Source: Euclidia mi
Lineage: Eukaryota; Arthropoda; Insecta; Lepidoptera; Erebidae
Reading direction: 5' to 3'
NCBI GenBank assembly: GCA_944739405.2
Contig: OX123199.2
Location: 2,221,898-2,285,897 of the forward strand
DNA length: 64,000 nucleotides
Shown one piece after another: positions 33,225 to 43,193 of the stretch. The notes beneath the pieces are model-generated. The model had not been told where the DNA came from. It saw only the letters and a list, made by a program, of their open reading frames with translations, and did no database searches. Within the stretch, counting starts at the first letter, position 1; every line of letters begins with the position of its first letter. Position numbers and translations under genes: made by a program.

Positions 33225-33930
33225 GCCAGAGGGGTTTATTTATTACTCTTATAACGCAGTAATACACAAAATGCGTTATTAATATCATATCAAGGTGCAG
33301 CGCAGATAACAGACTATGGAGTGCAAGGATGCCGCGAAAACCAAAAGGTTTGCTTTATCACACGTTATCACAGTCAACGTATGCTTTAAGCCTGTGAACA
33401 ATCCGCGACGATCTGATTGTGCTGCACCTTAACATGTTCACAAATGTATTATTTTTATTTGTTTTTAAAATAATAATTAATCAATAACACTTTGTCAAAA
33501 AAGTAAATAAAATCTATTATGGATATATCAGCAACAACTAAGTATAAAGAATTTAGTAAAGTGAAATGATGAAGATGAATGAAAAATGAACAATAATTTG
33601 ATCAGGTATAAATTACGCTACGTTCAACATATCACAAAAAAAAATATTAAATCCTCTTAAATGCATGAGTTTTCACCAGGCACGTCCACTGAACACGACT
33701 TTTATAAAACGTGATATTAATAAATATACTCAAAATATCAAATGCAATAATTCTATGATAATTTCAAAACTCTTTATATTAGCACAATGAACTTATGGAC
33801 GCTACTGGAAATGCCATACTCGTAACTACGTTTTGGACTTACTTGACATGCTAAGAATAGTGCAACAATCCCTATGTAAACGAACATTGAAAATTGTGGT
33901 GGAAGATCTATTACTTCATTAACATAAGCT
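33225..33930 (-). repeat. Repeated unit with best signal-peptide exon
   Basis: Holds the inner inverted repeat (33292-33432), TATTATGGATATATCAGCAA, TGCATGAGTTTTCACCAGGC and the block ending in the exon at 33843-33887. It stops where an RTE 5' fragment begins. Same orientation as the other copies. Confidence 0.8.
33843..33887 (-). pseudogene. Candidate first exon encoding a signal peptide
   Basis: Minus strand ATG at 33887 gives MFVYIGIVALFLACQ, a short hydrophobic segment like a secretory signal, ending directly at GTAAGT (plus 33837-33842), a consensus donor. The homologous site at 35960-36012 reads FVYIGLVAL but has lost the ATG (ATT) and the donor. If real, it would be exon 1 of a small secreted protein whose further exons lie leftward in the unit. 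Product not recognised. Confidence 0.4.
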
Positions 33931-34475
33931 TCTTTCAGCTCGGCTATCTTCTCGTCGGTCCGCAGTGTGCGCGTTTTAAATGTTGCCAGGGCCAGTTGTC
34001 ATCGGTGATGGTAGCCGGATCTCTGCCGGAGATTATTCGCACCACCTGCCCCGCCGTCACCATGGCCGCTACCTGAGCCAGGAATAGCTGAGCCGCCGGA
34101 GACTAGGAGCCGTTCTCTTTGCGTGTCGCTCATTTTTGGAGGGATTTTGCCGTAATCGGCACGGATTCGCGATCGCAGTGGCGGAAGTCTTTTATACTAG
34201 ACGCTGCTGCCCATCTAGCATCTCTCCATTTACCTCCGCGTAGCTGTGGATGGTTTGACAGCCATTTTACAGTTGACTGACTGCGCTGAGGCATCCCAGT
34301 GGGCGGTGGGGTCTGATTCCGACGCCTTAAATTAGACCATGGCCACGACTTACTTAGTAATAAATAATATTGTTTCTAGATCATTATGTAATCTTGGGCA
34401 AACCAATATATCGCGATAAAATCCGTCAACTGTAGTATCAATTCAATATCTTTTTAGTTTTGAAAGGACGATTTT
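33931..34475 (-). mobile_element. RTE 5' fragment joined to a MITE arm
   Basis: Minus-strand RTE sequence from the 5' end to the point equal to about 7310 in the full copy (GACGAGAAGATAGCCGAGCT). At its 5' side an extra GTCGTGGCCATGGTC segment and a MITE arm (34370-34460) follow. The junction matches that at 23885-24010. No reverse transcriptase part is present. Confidence 0.8.
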
Positions 34476-36060
34476 TCGGTTTTATTGTTATTGTAAAAGT
34501 ATACACGAAATAATACATTCGTGAACCTAACACAAAATGTTAATCTAAGATGGCGCCTGCAAAAGATAATTAACATTTTCGTCGTGCGGTCGTTTTCAAA
34601 GTTTTAGTCTTAAATACCATTGTTTTTCATATGTTTACTGTGCTTATTATGTCGTATTAGGTTCTGAAGTGCCGTCTAGGATACAAGGTCATAGGATGTA
34701 TTATACACCATAGTTTTCCCCAAAAATATAAACCCAGACCATTATATACAAGCTAAACAATTTGTGGCATCCTGAAAGCATGCCAGAATACTTCGCTTAA
34801 CTGGCAAATTTCTTACACTTTCTTCAGCATGCAGAGTACAGCAGATTCCAATTTTGCCTTCTCGTTCTTCATACGTTGAAAGATGATAATACTAAGTCAC
34901 ATTTCTCAGACTAGGGTCATGTGTATAGGTACGAAACATACACATCGTCCCTAGTTTATAAAAATGTAGCTTGTATACTGACGACGTTCGACGTTCTCTT
35001 CGCTGCTTGAGTAAATCTATCAAATAAATGTTCATTATAGTCACAATAAGTGTCATGCACTCTTATAACAGAGCAAGACACAATATGCATACTTAGTATT
35101 ATACTAAGATGCAGCGCAGATAAGAGCCGCACTTTTCTTTTCAATGGAAGAGGAACCTATACGCACAGGAGTGCAAAAATGTCCCGAAAAACAAAACGTT
35201 TGCTTCATCGGACTTCATTCACACACTATCAAAGTTGACGTATGCTTTGAGCCTGTGAAAAAATCACGACCATCTTTTTGCGCTGCACCTAAATAATATG
35301 TTCATGTTGTTTTCATAATTAATCAATAATACAATGTCAAATAATCCAAAAATGAACTATCATGGATGTATCATCAACAAAAAAATAAACGAAAATAAAT
35401 ATTATTTTTTTCTCAAATGGCACCCACCATAAATTCAAAAATCATACAAAAATAAAATCTGAAGGAAAAAAGGAAAATGTTATAAATTAAAACAGAAAAT
35501 AAAAACACAAAAGTAAGATATAATTTACATAATGGCAGAATATTATTGCTGCTCACTGGCAACACCATGCTTAAACGGGCGACCAACTGGGAGCCGACAT
35601 AGGTCCACACAGCGGAAAACGGAAATGGTACAAAGATTAAACAAAGTTTAATGAATTTCGTAAAGGTGTCAAGTGAACATCATTTTGATCAGGGATAAAT
35701 TACGCTACTACTACGTTCAACATGTCACGAAACATTAAAATATTCAAACTCCTCAAATAGCACGAGTGTTCACGAGGCACCTGCACTGAACACGACACTT
35801 TTATTAAACGTGATATTAATAAATATACTTATATAAAAAACAAAATTAAACAACAATTAACTACTGACAACTAGCCGCATGATAATTTTATATTAGTGCA
35901 ATGAACTTATGGACGCTACTACTCTAAATGCCATACTAGTAGCTAAGTTTTGGGCTGATTCTACATGCCAAGAAAAAGAATAATGCAACAAGCCCTATGT
36001 AGACGAAAATTGTGTGGAGGAAGATCTATTACTTCATTAACATAAGCTCCATTTCGCTAA
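34475..36060 (-). repeat. Repeated unit, extended copy
   Basis: The longest copy, matching 53975-55680 from GGTTTTATTGTTATTGTAAA and TGAACCTAACACAAAATGTT onward, then GATACAAGGTCATAGGA and GAATACTTCGCTTAACTG. After these come the blocks common to all copies. A 150-bp segment at about 35440-35610 is shared with 46640-46800 and reads TYVGSQLVARLSMVLP on the minus strand. It ends with the decayed signal-peptide exon near 35960-36012. Confidence 0.8.
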
Positions 36061-37076
36061 GAAGGAAGAATTGTTAAAGCCTATCTACATCAGCTGCTTT
36101 TTTGAATATTAATCTATACATATAATAAAATGGTAGGAAAGTCAAAACTGTACATTGAATATTTTTTTTAAAGAATACTTGGGGTGTGATCTACTATCGA
36201 TACCGAGGCCAAAAATATAGTTTTTAGAATTTTTGTCTGTTTGTCTGTTTGTCTGTTTATCTGTTTATCTGTTTATCTGTTTGTCCTTATATCCGGGCTA
36301 AAGTAAAAAAGTACTGCATGGATTTACTTCAAATTTAACACAAATATTATCAAAAGGTCGGGTCACCACATAGGCTACATATTATCACGCTATGACCTAC
36401 AGGGAACGAGCAGAGAACCTATATTTCTTCAATGCATTCTGTAACAACGTGTATTGTAACAATGCATATTTGAATGTTGTTATTATGTTAACTATGCTAT
36501 AAGCTAGCTTCACACTATAAAAATCACGCAATATAAGTAACTTAGGCTGATAAAAATAATTATTTGGATATAAGTAGAATTAAGACAATTTTAATGCAGC
36601 GCCATCTAAGAGAGTTCAAAAACATCAAGTCGAATTACATGTGTAAGCCCTTTTTGGATGTAAATAATTTAAATTTGAACATGTTGGCGACGTTAGTAGT
36701 TGTTTTCAAAACTCATAGATGGAGTTGTACATTTTCTTCTTAAAATTTTATTTTTAATTCGTTTCAGAGATGAGCAAGACTATTAGTTGAAGTTATTTAA
36801 TTAATTAACTACACCATCGCCACACTTGATTGCTTACATCATTTCTGTCAGAATAAATAGTAATAGAGTTAGTACAAAATAAACATTTTGGTCACATTGG
36901 TGTAATTATAGCTTCTTAATTAATATATTTTCATGTCGCATGTAAACTTGCTAAAAATTGTCTTCCGGGATATACGTATAGCACGTACCTTTGTTTGGAT
37001 TAACTGTTTATAAATATTAGTGAGATGTGGAACTAGCTAGATTATTTTTACTCACACACAGCCACATTTATTGTTA
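36061..37076. other. Repeat-like spacer
   Basis: A GTCTGTTTATCT microsatellite lies at 36233-36285. It leads into GTACTGCATGGATTTACTTC and ATAGGCTACATATTATCACG, phrases of Helitron-like repeats. No gene seen in the rest. Confidence 0.45.
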
Positions 37077-37078
37077 CG

Positions 37079-38010
37079 TCTGAAGCGGTTTGGCGGATAC
37101 TGGTATTCTCTATACATGAGAAGCATCCTACCGTAATGCATTTACACGACCGTCTAGAGAACGGCCAGCACATATATTTTGATGCCGACAGCGTTGCTGA
37201 GCACTTGGAAAATCCGCGTCAAACAACTCTCTTGGCATTTTTCAGGCTCTGTAAAATCGATCAGTTTGGGAGGTCCCTTACGTATGACGAGATGCCTTCA
37301 TATTACACGTACGACAAACAAAAGGGTGTATTTAACCGTCGTTGACGAGGAGGTTCTGTGGAAGGTTTTCTGGGAAGTTTCAAGGACACCGCATTTTGTA
37401 GAGTTTATACCGTACACACAAATAATGTCGAATGCTATTTTCTGCGGTTGTTACTTCACACGGTCCGAAGCCCAACGTCTTTCGCCTTTCTGAGGACATT
37501 TGATGGCTTGGAGTATCCCACATTCTCTCGGAAATTGAGAGGAATGAAGTGGTCTACACTTCTATAAACACTGTCTTCGAGCAAGAAAACGCCACACATT
37601 ATCCCGTGGAATTTCTGAACTCCCTGTCAGCAAGTGAACTTCCAGCGCATAGCATCAAGCTGAAGGTCGGTGTCCCGATTATGCTTCTTCGGAACCTAAC
37701 TCCTCCGAAGTTGTGTAACGTGACCCGCCTGAAAGTCATCTCGCTCCACAGACACACCATTTAGGAAATTCTTACGGGTTGTGGCGTCGGCGAGGCAGTA
37801 TTTAACCACGCATTCCTCTCATACCTCATAATTCAAGCGCATACAGTTCCCCGTGAGTGTTTGCTTCGCGAAGACCATCAATAAGTCGCAGAGGCAGACA
37901 TTGAGGGCAGCGGGTGTCCTATATGTCGCTTGCTCCCGCGTCACCAGTCCTGACTCGCTTTACATTTTGGCTGCGGAGAGCCAAACCACTAATGTTGTAG
38001 GTATATCGTG
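37079..38010 (+). pseudogene. Helitron helicase C-terminal remnant
   Basis: Helitrons move with a Rep-helicase protein. The first frame reads VWRILVFSIHEKHPTV, MHLHDRLENGQHIYF and PSYYTYDKQKGVF. After a frame change near 37343 follow VECYFLRLLLHTVRSPTSF and DGLEYPTF. After another change come PAHSIKLKVGVPIMLLRNL (about 37650) and CNVTRLKVI. A last shifted part holds a VCFAKTINKSQ-like and a YVACSRV-like stretch near 37850-37960, the PIF1 helicase end motifs. Several internal pieces are missing. No Rep domain is visible. Confidence 0.8.
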
Positions 38011-38252
38011 AAGTCCTATGTATGTATTTTACCTTATTATGTATTCCTTATTTTATCCATCTGCTTCAGTCACAAATTATGACTTAATTCAGCAGAATCA
38101 CCATAAAGTCATTTATTCAAAGCAGGCTGAAAATCAGCACTTTTTGAAGGTAAATTTTACAAAAGACAGTCTCCCTCTGTTTCTACACTTTCTGCAGGTA
38201 TGAAATATAAAGAAGAAACGGGTAAATGAATGTTATTTTAAAAGGTCATTCT

Positions 38253-38530
38253 CATATCTTCATGCCTTTTATCCCCGAAGGGGTAGGCAGAGGTGTATTA
38301 CACACCCACACTTCACCAGATATGTTTCGGTCCCAATGTAATAGGGGGCGAGCCTATTGCCATCTACCGGGCACATTGTTAAGCGAGCGATAATTAATTA
38401 ATATTTTTTAATACACACATAACCTCGAAAAGTCATAGGTGTGTGCCCGGGGTAGCTGGGGATCGAACCCAAGACCATCGTCTTGGCAGTCCGTTACATA
38501 CACCACTGGGCTATCGCCGCCGCGTATTTT
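38253..38530 (-). repeat. tRNA-derived SINE
   Basis: On the minus strand the head reads GGCGGCGATAGCCCAGTGGT with a B box GGTTCGATCCC near 38470, and the tail carries the inverse of CCCCGAAGGGGTAGGCAGAG. It lies between the helicase remnant and the Helitron end, so it probably inserted into that element. Confidence 0.75.
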
Positions 38531-38585
38531 TTTAAAGGTATAATCGTAGGTATTTATTGAATAGTTAGGTGCTGTATAGCGTTCA

Positions 38586-38613
38586 CGCAGACGACGTCGC
38601 GGGCAGCAGCTAG
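38586..38613 (+). repeat. Helitron 3' terminus
   Basis: GACGACGTCGCGGGCAGCAG followed by CTAG and T. This matches the GC-rich Helitron ends at 29576 and 59115. It is downstream of the helicase remnant and in the same orientation, so it is likely the end of that element. Confidence 0.65.
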
Positions 38614-39011
38614 TAGTAAGTATTTCTTAACATCTTCTTTTGCTGTATATCAATTTTATAATCAAACATTACATTACAATTTTTATTAATCACAATTTGG
38701 ATAAATCCTCTATTATTACAAAATTTTAATATCTGGCACCCAATATCACCCTAGTTGAAAAAAGTTCTTTTCGCCTCCTGGGGTTCCCAATTTGAGACAA
38801 CGGTCTTGATTTCTTTACAGGGAAACATTCAAAATTTTAATGATATTTCAGACAGGCTACTCAAAATTAATATCTATTCGGCTTTTACTATTATTCGATA
38901 TTTTCTTTTTGTCCGTAAATTTACACACGCGTTACCGTCTTCACCTTTTTGTAAAAATCCGACTCCACTCATTCAAATCGACAAAATTATACAGAATACC
39001 CTAAGTTAAAT
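38614..39011. other. AT-rich spacer, nothing recognised
   Basis: No coding or repeat feature could be supported. Confidence 0.4.
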
Positions 39012-40067
39012 TTGTATGTGGCTCTGAACGACCGAGTGTGGCAACAGGCGTCCTTAGTTGTGCGCTTGGGCGGCTTCGGCGTTTGCAAAATTTCTGACGT
39101 AAGCCTGCCAGCGTTTTTGTCATCGATCCACAGCACTGCAGAATTGACCAGGAAAATTTTAGCACCTACACTGGTTGATTCTGAGGTGCCGTGTAAGGCC
39201 GATGCCATGAACGTTTGGAGAAAGGCTTGTCCAGAAACTGAGCTACCCCGAAATTTGTTATCCCAGAGGCAACGGGATGGGCCACTTTGCAGCGTGGTAC
39301 GAGAGAAACTCATCAATACATCGGCCAACGCTGCGGAGCGTGCTCGCCTGCTGGCTGTGGCAGAATGGGAATTGGGCCTCTAGCTTCAGGCACTGCCATC
39401 GTCCAATATAGGTACCATGTTGGACGATATGACGTTTTGCTTCGCTACTTGCCTCCGTTTAGGCGCGTGATGTGTCTCTCCGCATCGCTGTCACTGCGGA
39501 GAGGCTGTCGATAGCCTTGGTCACCATGGTCTGCCATGCAACGGGAGCGCAGGTCGTATTTCACGACACGCCAACCTCAACGACATACTACGCCGTGCTC
39601 TTGTCCCCGCTGGCGTTCCAGCCCAACTTGAACCTCAGGGCTTGGCACGCGACGATGGCAAGAGACCTGACGGGATGCCTTTACTGCCAAGGAAGCTGGG
39701 TTGGCCTTTGATATGGGACGCGACATGTGTCGATACCCTTGCGCCATCTCATCTTTCCAGCACAGCAGGTTGTGCGGGCGCTGCTGCTGCTTCAGCAGAG
39801 ACCCTCAGACGGCGCAAATACGTAAATATTGTAGGAGATTATGTATTTGAGCCGTTTGGGGTCGAAACCTTGGGGCCATGGGGTCCAAGAGCGAGATCCC
39901 TTTTTAGGGATCTCGCAAAGAGACTGATCGACGCCTCGGGTTACCAGAGGGCTGGCACGTATTTAGCACAAAAGATAAGCATTGCTATACAACGAGGCCA
40001 TGCTGCCAGTCTTCTGGGCACGCTTCCGATTGACTGCGATGCGAAAGACTTTCATGACGCCTTCTAA
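39012..40067 (+). pseudogene. Reverse-transcriptase C-terminal remnant
   Basis: Looks like the C-terminal part of a non-LTR polymerase family widespread in invertebrates. The first frame (39012-39383) reads VVRLGGFGVCKISDVSLPAF and AAERARLLAVAEWELG. A damaged zone (39384-39640) holds zinc-finger-like C and H spacing in shifted frames. The last frame (39642-40067) reads DDGKRPDGMPLLP, LIWDATCVDTLAPSHL, YVFEPFGVETLGPWG and QKISIAIQRGHAASLLGT, ending in a natural-looking stop. RPDG with WDATC resembles a PD-(D/E)XK nuclease core. The clade is uncertain; no RT palm motif is present. Confidence 0.65.
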
Positions 40068-40209
40068 ATTTAATTTTAATTTATTTTTCGTCTTGTATAA
40101 TATATTAAATAGACTTACTTTAATTTTAAGACATTATTAAGTTGCTTTTAATATTTTTGTAATAAATTTTGATTGGCAATTAAATTAATTTGAAGTTCCA
40201 TGGAAAAAA

Positions 40210-40420
40210 AAAATACATTCCAGTCTCTGCACTTCTAGAGCGTATAGTTCTGGCGACAGAATATTCACAACTGTGCGTGTGCTTTAAGCCTTGCAGGATT
40301 GTTCACAAATGTGATGATCTTTTTGTGCTGCACCTAAACATGTAAATGTTTTTTTAGAATAAGATAGCCTTATGTCATAGAATGTTCTGTAATGCCGTCT
40401 GTAATACAATCTAGTATATT
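40210..40420 (-). repeat. Repeated unit, old partial copy
   Basis: Shows GTGCGTGTGCTTTAAGCC, TTTTTGTGCTGCACCTAAAC and TTCTGTAATGCCGTC, the inner-repeat end and a block of the extended unit. It is more diverged than the neighbouring copy. Confidence 0.5.
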
Positions 40421-40536
40421 GTACACATTTGTATAAATATACACCGTGTATTTTAAGTTTATTATTTCAATTTTACTACAGTATTTATTCAGCCCAATAA
40501 ATAAAAGTTGTTTATAGCATTATTTTTTATACTATC

Positions 40537-40768
40537 TCACGCCTTTATACCCGAAGGGGTAGGCAGAGGTGTAATATTACACCCACATTTCGTCATGCAT
40601 TTTTAGGTCCCACAAATTAGGAGGCGAGCGTATTGCCGCTACCGGGTACATCACCAGACTACGTGCTGCTATTGAGAATTCGGAAAACCCAGTAACCCGA
40701 CCCGGGAATCGAACCCGGAACTGCCGATCAGGACACGCGTACGCTATCCACTGGACAACGGAGGCAGT
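40537..40768 (-). repeat. tRNA-derived SINE, complete
   Basis: The minus-strand head reads GCCTCCGTTGTCCAGTGGAT (A box side) and GGTTCGATTCC (B box, near 40707), then GGGTTACTGGGTTTT and the standard tail ending CCTTCGGGTATAAAGGCGTG. It is the most complete SINE head in the window. The head cannot be a functional tRNA because it runs straight into the SINE body. Confidence 0.85.
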
Positions 40769-40779
40769 CAGAGTGATAA

Positions 40780-41575
40780 GTTTCAGCTAGTTATCTGCTT
40801 TTACGACCACTCCTTCTACTAGAGTATTGTCACTGTCACTGTGAGGTAGCTTGTCTGGGAACAGATCAAATTACAAAACACAATCATAGGGCTATAAACA
40901 TTAGGTTGCAAATTTCTGACACTTCTCGCAGAGTTCAGCAGATTCCATTTTTCTTTCTTCATACCTTTCTTCATACGATGAAAGATGATAACACTGAGCC
41001 ACATTTCTCAGATTAGGGTCATGTGTATAGGTACGTAACATACACATAACTCTAACAGAAAAAATGTAGCTTGTATACTGACGACACGTCGTCGTTCTCT
41101 TCGCTGCTTGAGTAAATCTATCAAATAAATGTTGATTATAGTCACAATTAGTTTCATGCACTCTTATAACAGAGCAAGACACAATATGCATACTTAGTAT
41201 TATACTAAGATGCAGCGCAGATAAGAGCCGCACTTTTCTTGTCAATAGAAGAGGAACCTATGCAGTTACACTCAGGAGTGCAAAGATGTCCCGAAAAATA
41301 AAACGTTTGCTTCATCGGACTTCATTCACACCCTATCAAAGTTGACGTATGCTTTGAGCCTGTGAAAAACTCACGACCATCTGTTTGCCCTGCACCTAAA
41401 TATAATAATGTTGTTTACATAACTAATCAATAATACAATGTCAAAAAATAAAATGTTGAACTATTAACCTCTTGTATGCCGGAATGCCAGACACAATTAA
41501 AAAGCTATTGTGTCTCGCGTAGATCTGCGTTCCGGCATACAAGGGGTTAAGGATGTATCATCAACAAAAAATTTA
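40780..41575 (-). repeat. Repeated unit with long open frame
   Basis: Contains the exon a block (acceptor lost), ATACGATGAAAGATGATAAC, the TAGGTACGTAACATACACAT block, GACACGTCGTCGTTCTCTTC and the inner inverted repeat 41211-41397. On the minus strand 40901-41245 is open for 114 codons. It includes VIRVHETNCDYNQHLFDRF and MLRTYTHDPNLRN, segments also seen (broken) at 34956-35144 and 46000-46050. A TTAA MITE interrupts it at 41468. Confidence 0.8.
41468..41546. mobile_element. 79-bp piggyBac-type MITE
   Basis: Inverted ends CCTCTTGTATGCCGGAA and TTCCGGCATACAAGGGG lie between duplicated TTAA (41464-41467 and 41547-41550). The other unit copies show the empty site CTATTATGGATGTATCA. Too short to encode anything. 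Confidence 0.85.
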
Positions 41576-42315
41576 CTTTTCTGCGGAACGACTGCCTGTC
41601 TGACCTTCGCAACCCGAAGGGATAGCGATACGTGGAGCGAATGAGTGAAGAAAGATTGACGAATCAAATATATATGGGAGAGGATTGTGGGCAAGTCGGT
41701 TGAGGCAGACGACTTAAGACGTTCGTCGACCAAATTGGGACGTCTTGAAGTCAAAGTCAAAATCATTTCAAAGTCAAAATCATTTATTCATCTAGGTCAC
41801 AAGGTGACGCTTATGAACGTCAATTTAAAAAAAAAATACTTAATTCTTCTACATTTACATTTACTGCCTCGTTCGCAAAGCAATAGGTAGAACCAAGAGA
41901 AAGAACGGGCAATAAAACTCGTGGCCACTCTTTTAAATTGCCAATATTATGGTACATATTTTTATTTTTGTAAGGAGCTGCAACTGTTACACATTGTACT
42001 TAATTACTTGTAAATAGTAATTAGTTACAGACAACTAGAAGAAGAACGGAAAAGCCCGAAACACCCGTAACCGGCGAGCATGTATGAAAAGAACAATGAA
42101 TGTAGAGGCAGCGTGTGAGATTTGTAAGGATAAAAGCAAGTGCCGTTCTGTTGTCTCTGCCTACCCCGACGGGAAAAAGGCGTGTGCATATGTATGTATG
42201 TTAGACTAGTGTCAGTGTATTTTAGAGGTACTGACGCCCTATAACGACTGTCAAAGATCTTCATGACAGCCGAGACCGACGGCTTAACGTGCTCTCCGAG
42301 GCACGGGACAAGCGA
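41576..42315. repeat. LINE and SINE tail debris
   Basis: 41580-41740 has ACTGCCTGTCTGACCTTCGC; 41745-41960 has AAAATCATTTATTCATCTAG and GCCACTCTTTTAAATTGCC, a minus-strand LINE tail type. 42060-42195 holds a plus-strand SINE-like tail (CTGCCTACCCCGACGGG), and 42225-42312 the small repeat also at 6020. No coding capacity. Confidence 0.55.
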
Positions 42316-42654
42316 TAATTAATAATTCCATTCCATACCATAGTAGCACTATTCTACATTTAAGCCTGGCACAGCAAACAAACCAAACGATATAGTATAC
42401 TAATAAAAGTCTTTGCAATAATGCAAACATATTAATATTCAAATCAAAATTACAACAAATTAACTGGCACGACACTACAATACTTGAACAAAACATTAAC
42501 ACAAATTTATAAAGCATTTAATGATACTCTTATAAATATCTTAAACCGGCACATACCTCAAAAATCAAATTGAAACCTAACCTAAAAAAATGCTGGCTAA
42601 CAGTTGAAATAAAAAACTCCTGTAAAAATAAGAGTAAGTAGTAAGTAAGAATAA

Positions 42655-42838
42655 GTTCTCTTCGCTGCTTAACTCTCGGTATGCCCGGTCGGGTATGTCA
42701 GACCCGGCATTTAAATTATTGTTGTACAATTAAATTAGATGTTTTCACTTTATTATTATGATGTCTTAGCAACAACTAAATTTAATGAATTTTGTAAAGG
42801 TGATAAGAGAACATAATTTTGATCGGGGATAAATTAGA
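42655..42838 (-). repeat. Repeated unit, partial copy
   Basis: Shows GTTCTCTTCGCTGCTTAA and TCTTAGCAACAACTAAATTT, then GGTGATAAGAGAACATAATT and GATCGGGGATAAATTA. It is cut by a minus-strand LINE tail that starts GATAAGATAAGATACTTTAT. Between the two blocks sits CTCGGTATGCCCGG, similar to the end of the MITE at 41468. Confidence 0.55.
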
Positions 42839-43193
42839 TAAGATAAGATACTTTATTTGCCAGAAACACGGTTACAAAGGTCTTACAAAATATTCAGTAC
42901 TACATGTTTCACCATATGAATGGCATGCAAAAATTATGAGTGGTTAAGTACCCACTCAATTCATCTTAAAATTATATAACACTAACCCGTATCATAATAA
43001 TTATAACAGTATTACGACATAATGCATACATATAACATACAGAATTAACACATAAATTTCAATTACAAATCAATTAAATATATCTGTCAATAACATGTCC
43101 AAAATTTAATTACATTCTAACATTTAATTCCATTTTTTATTATATGCAATTTTACTAACAATTATAATTTAAATATTTTTTTAATTTATTATT
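42839..43193 (-). repeat. LINE 3' tail fragment
   Basis: Read on the minus strand it ends in repeated TATCTTATC after CAAATAAAGTATC, a simple-repeat LINE tail. It is inserted in the partial unit copy. The coding part is absent. Confidence 0.55.

Noticed and set aside
33945..34076. 60-codon plus-strand frame at 33894-34076
   Set aside because: It is antisense to an RTE 5' fragment and has no features of its own.
40690..40768. tRNA-like sequence with A and B boxes; also at 38440-38520, 51995-52075 and 55125-55185
   Set aside because: Each continues directly into a SINE body and lacks a proper acceptor stem, so these are SINE heads and not tRNA genes.
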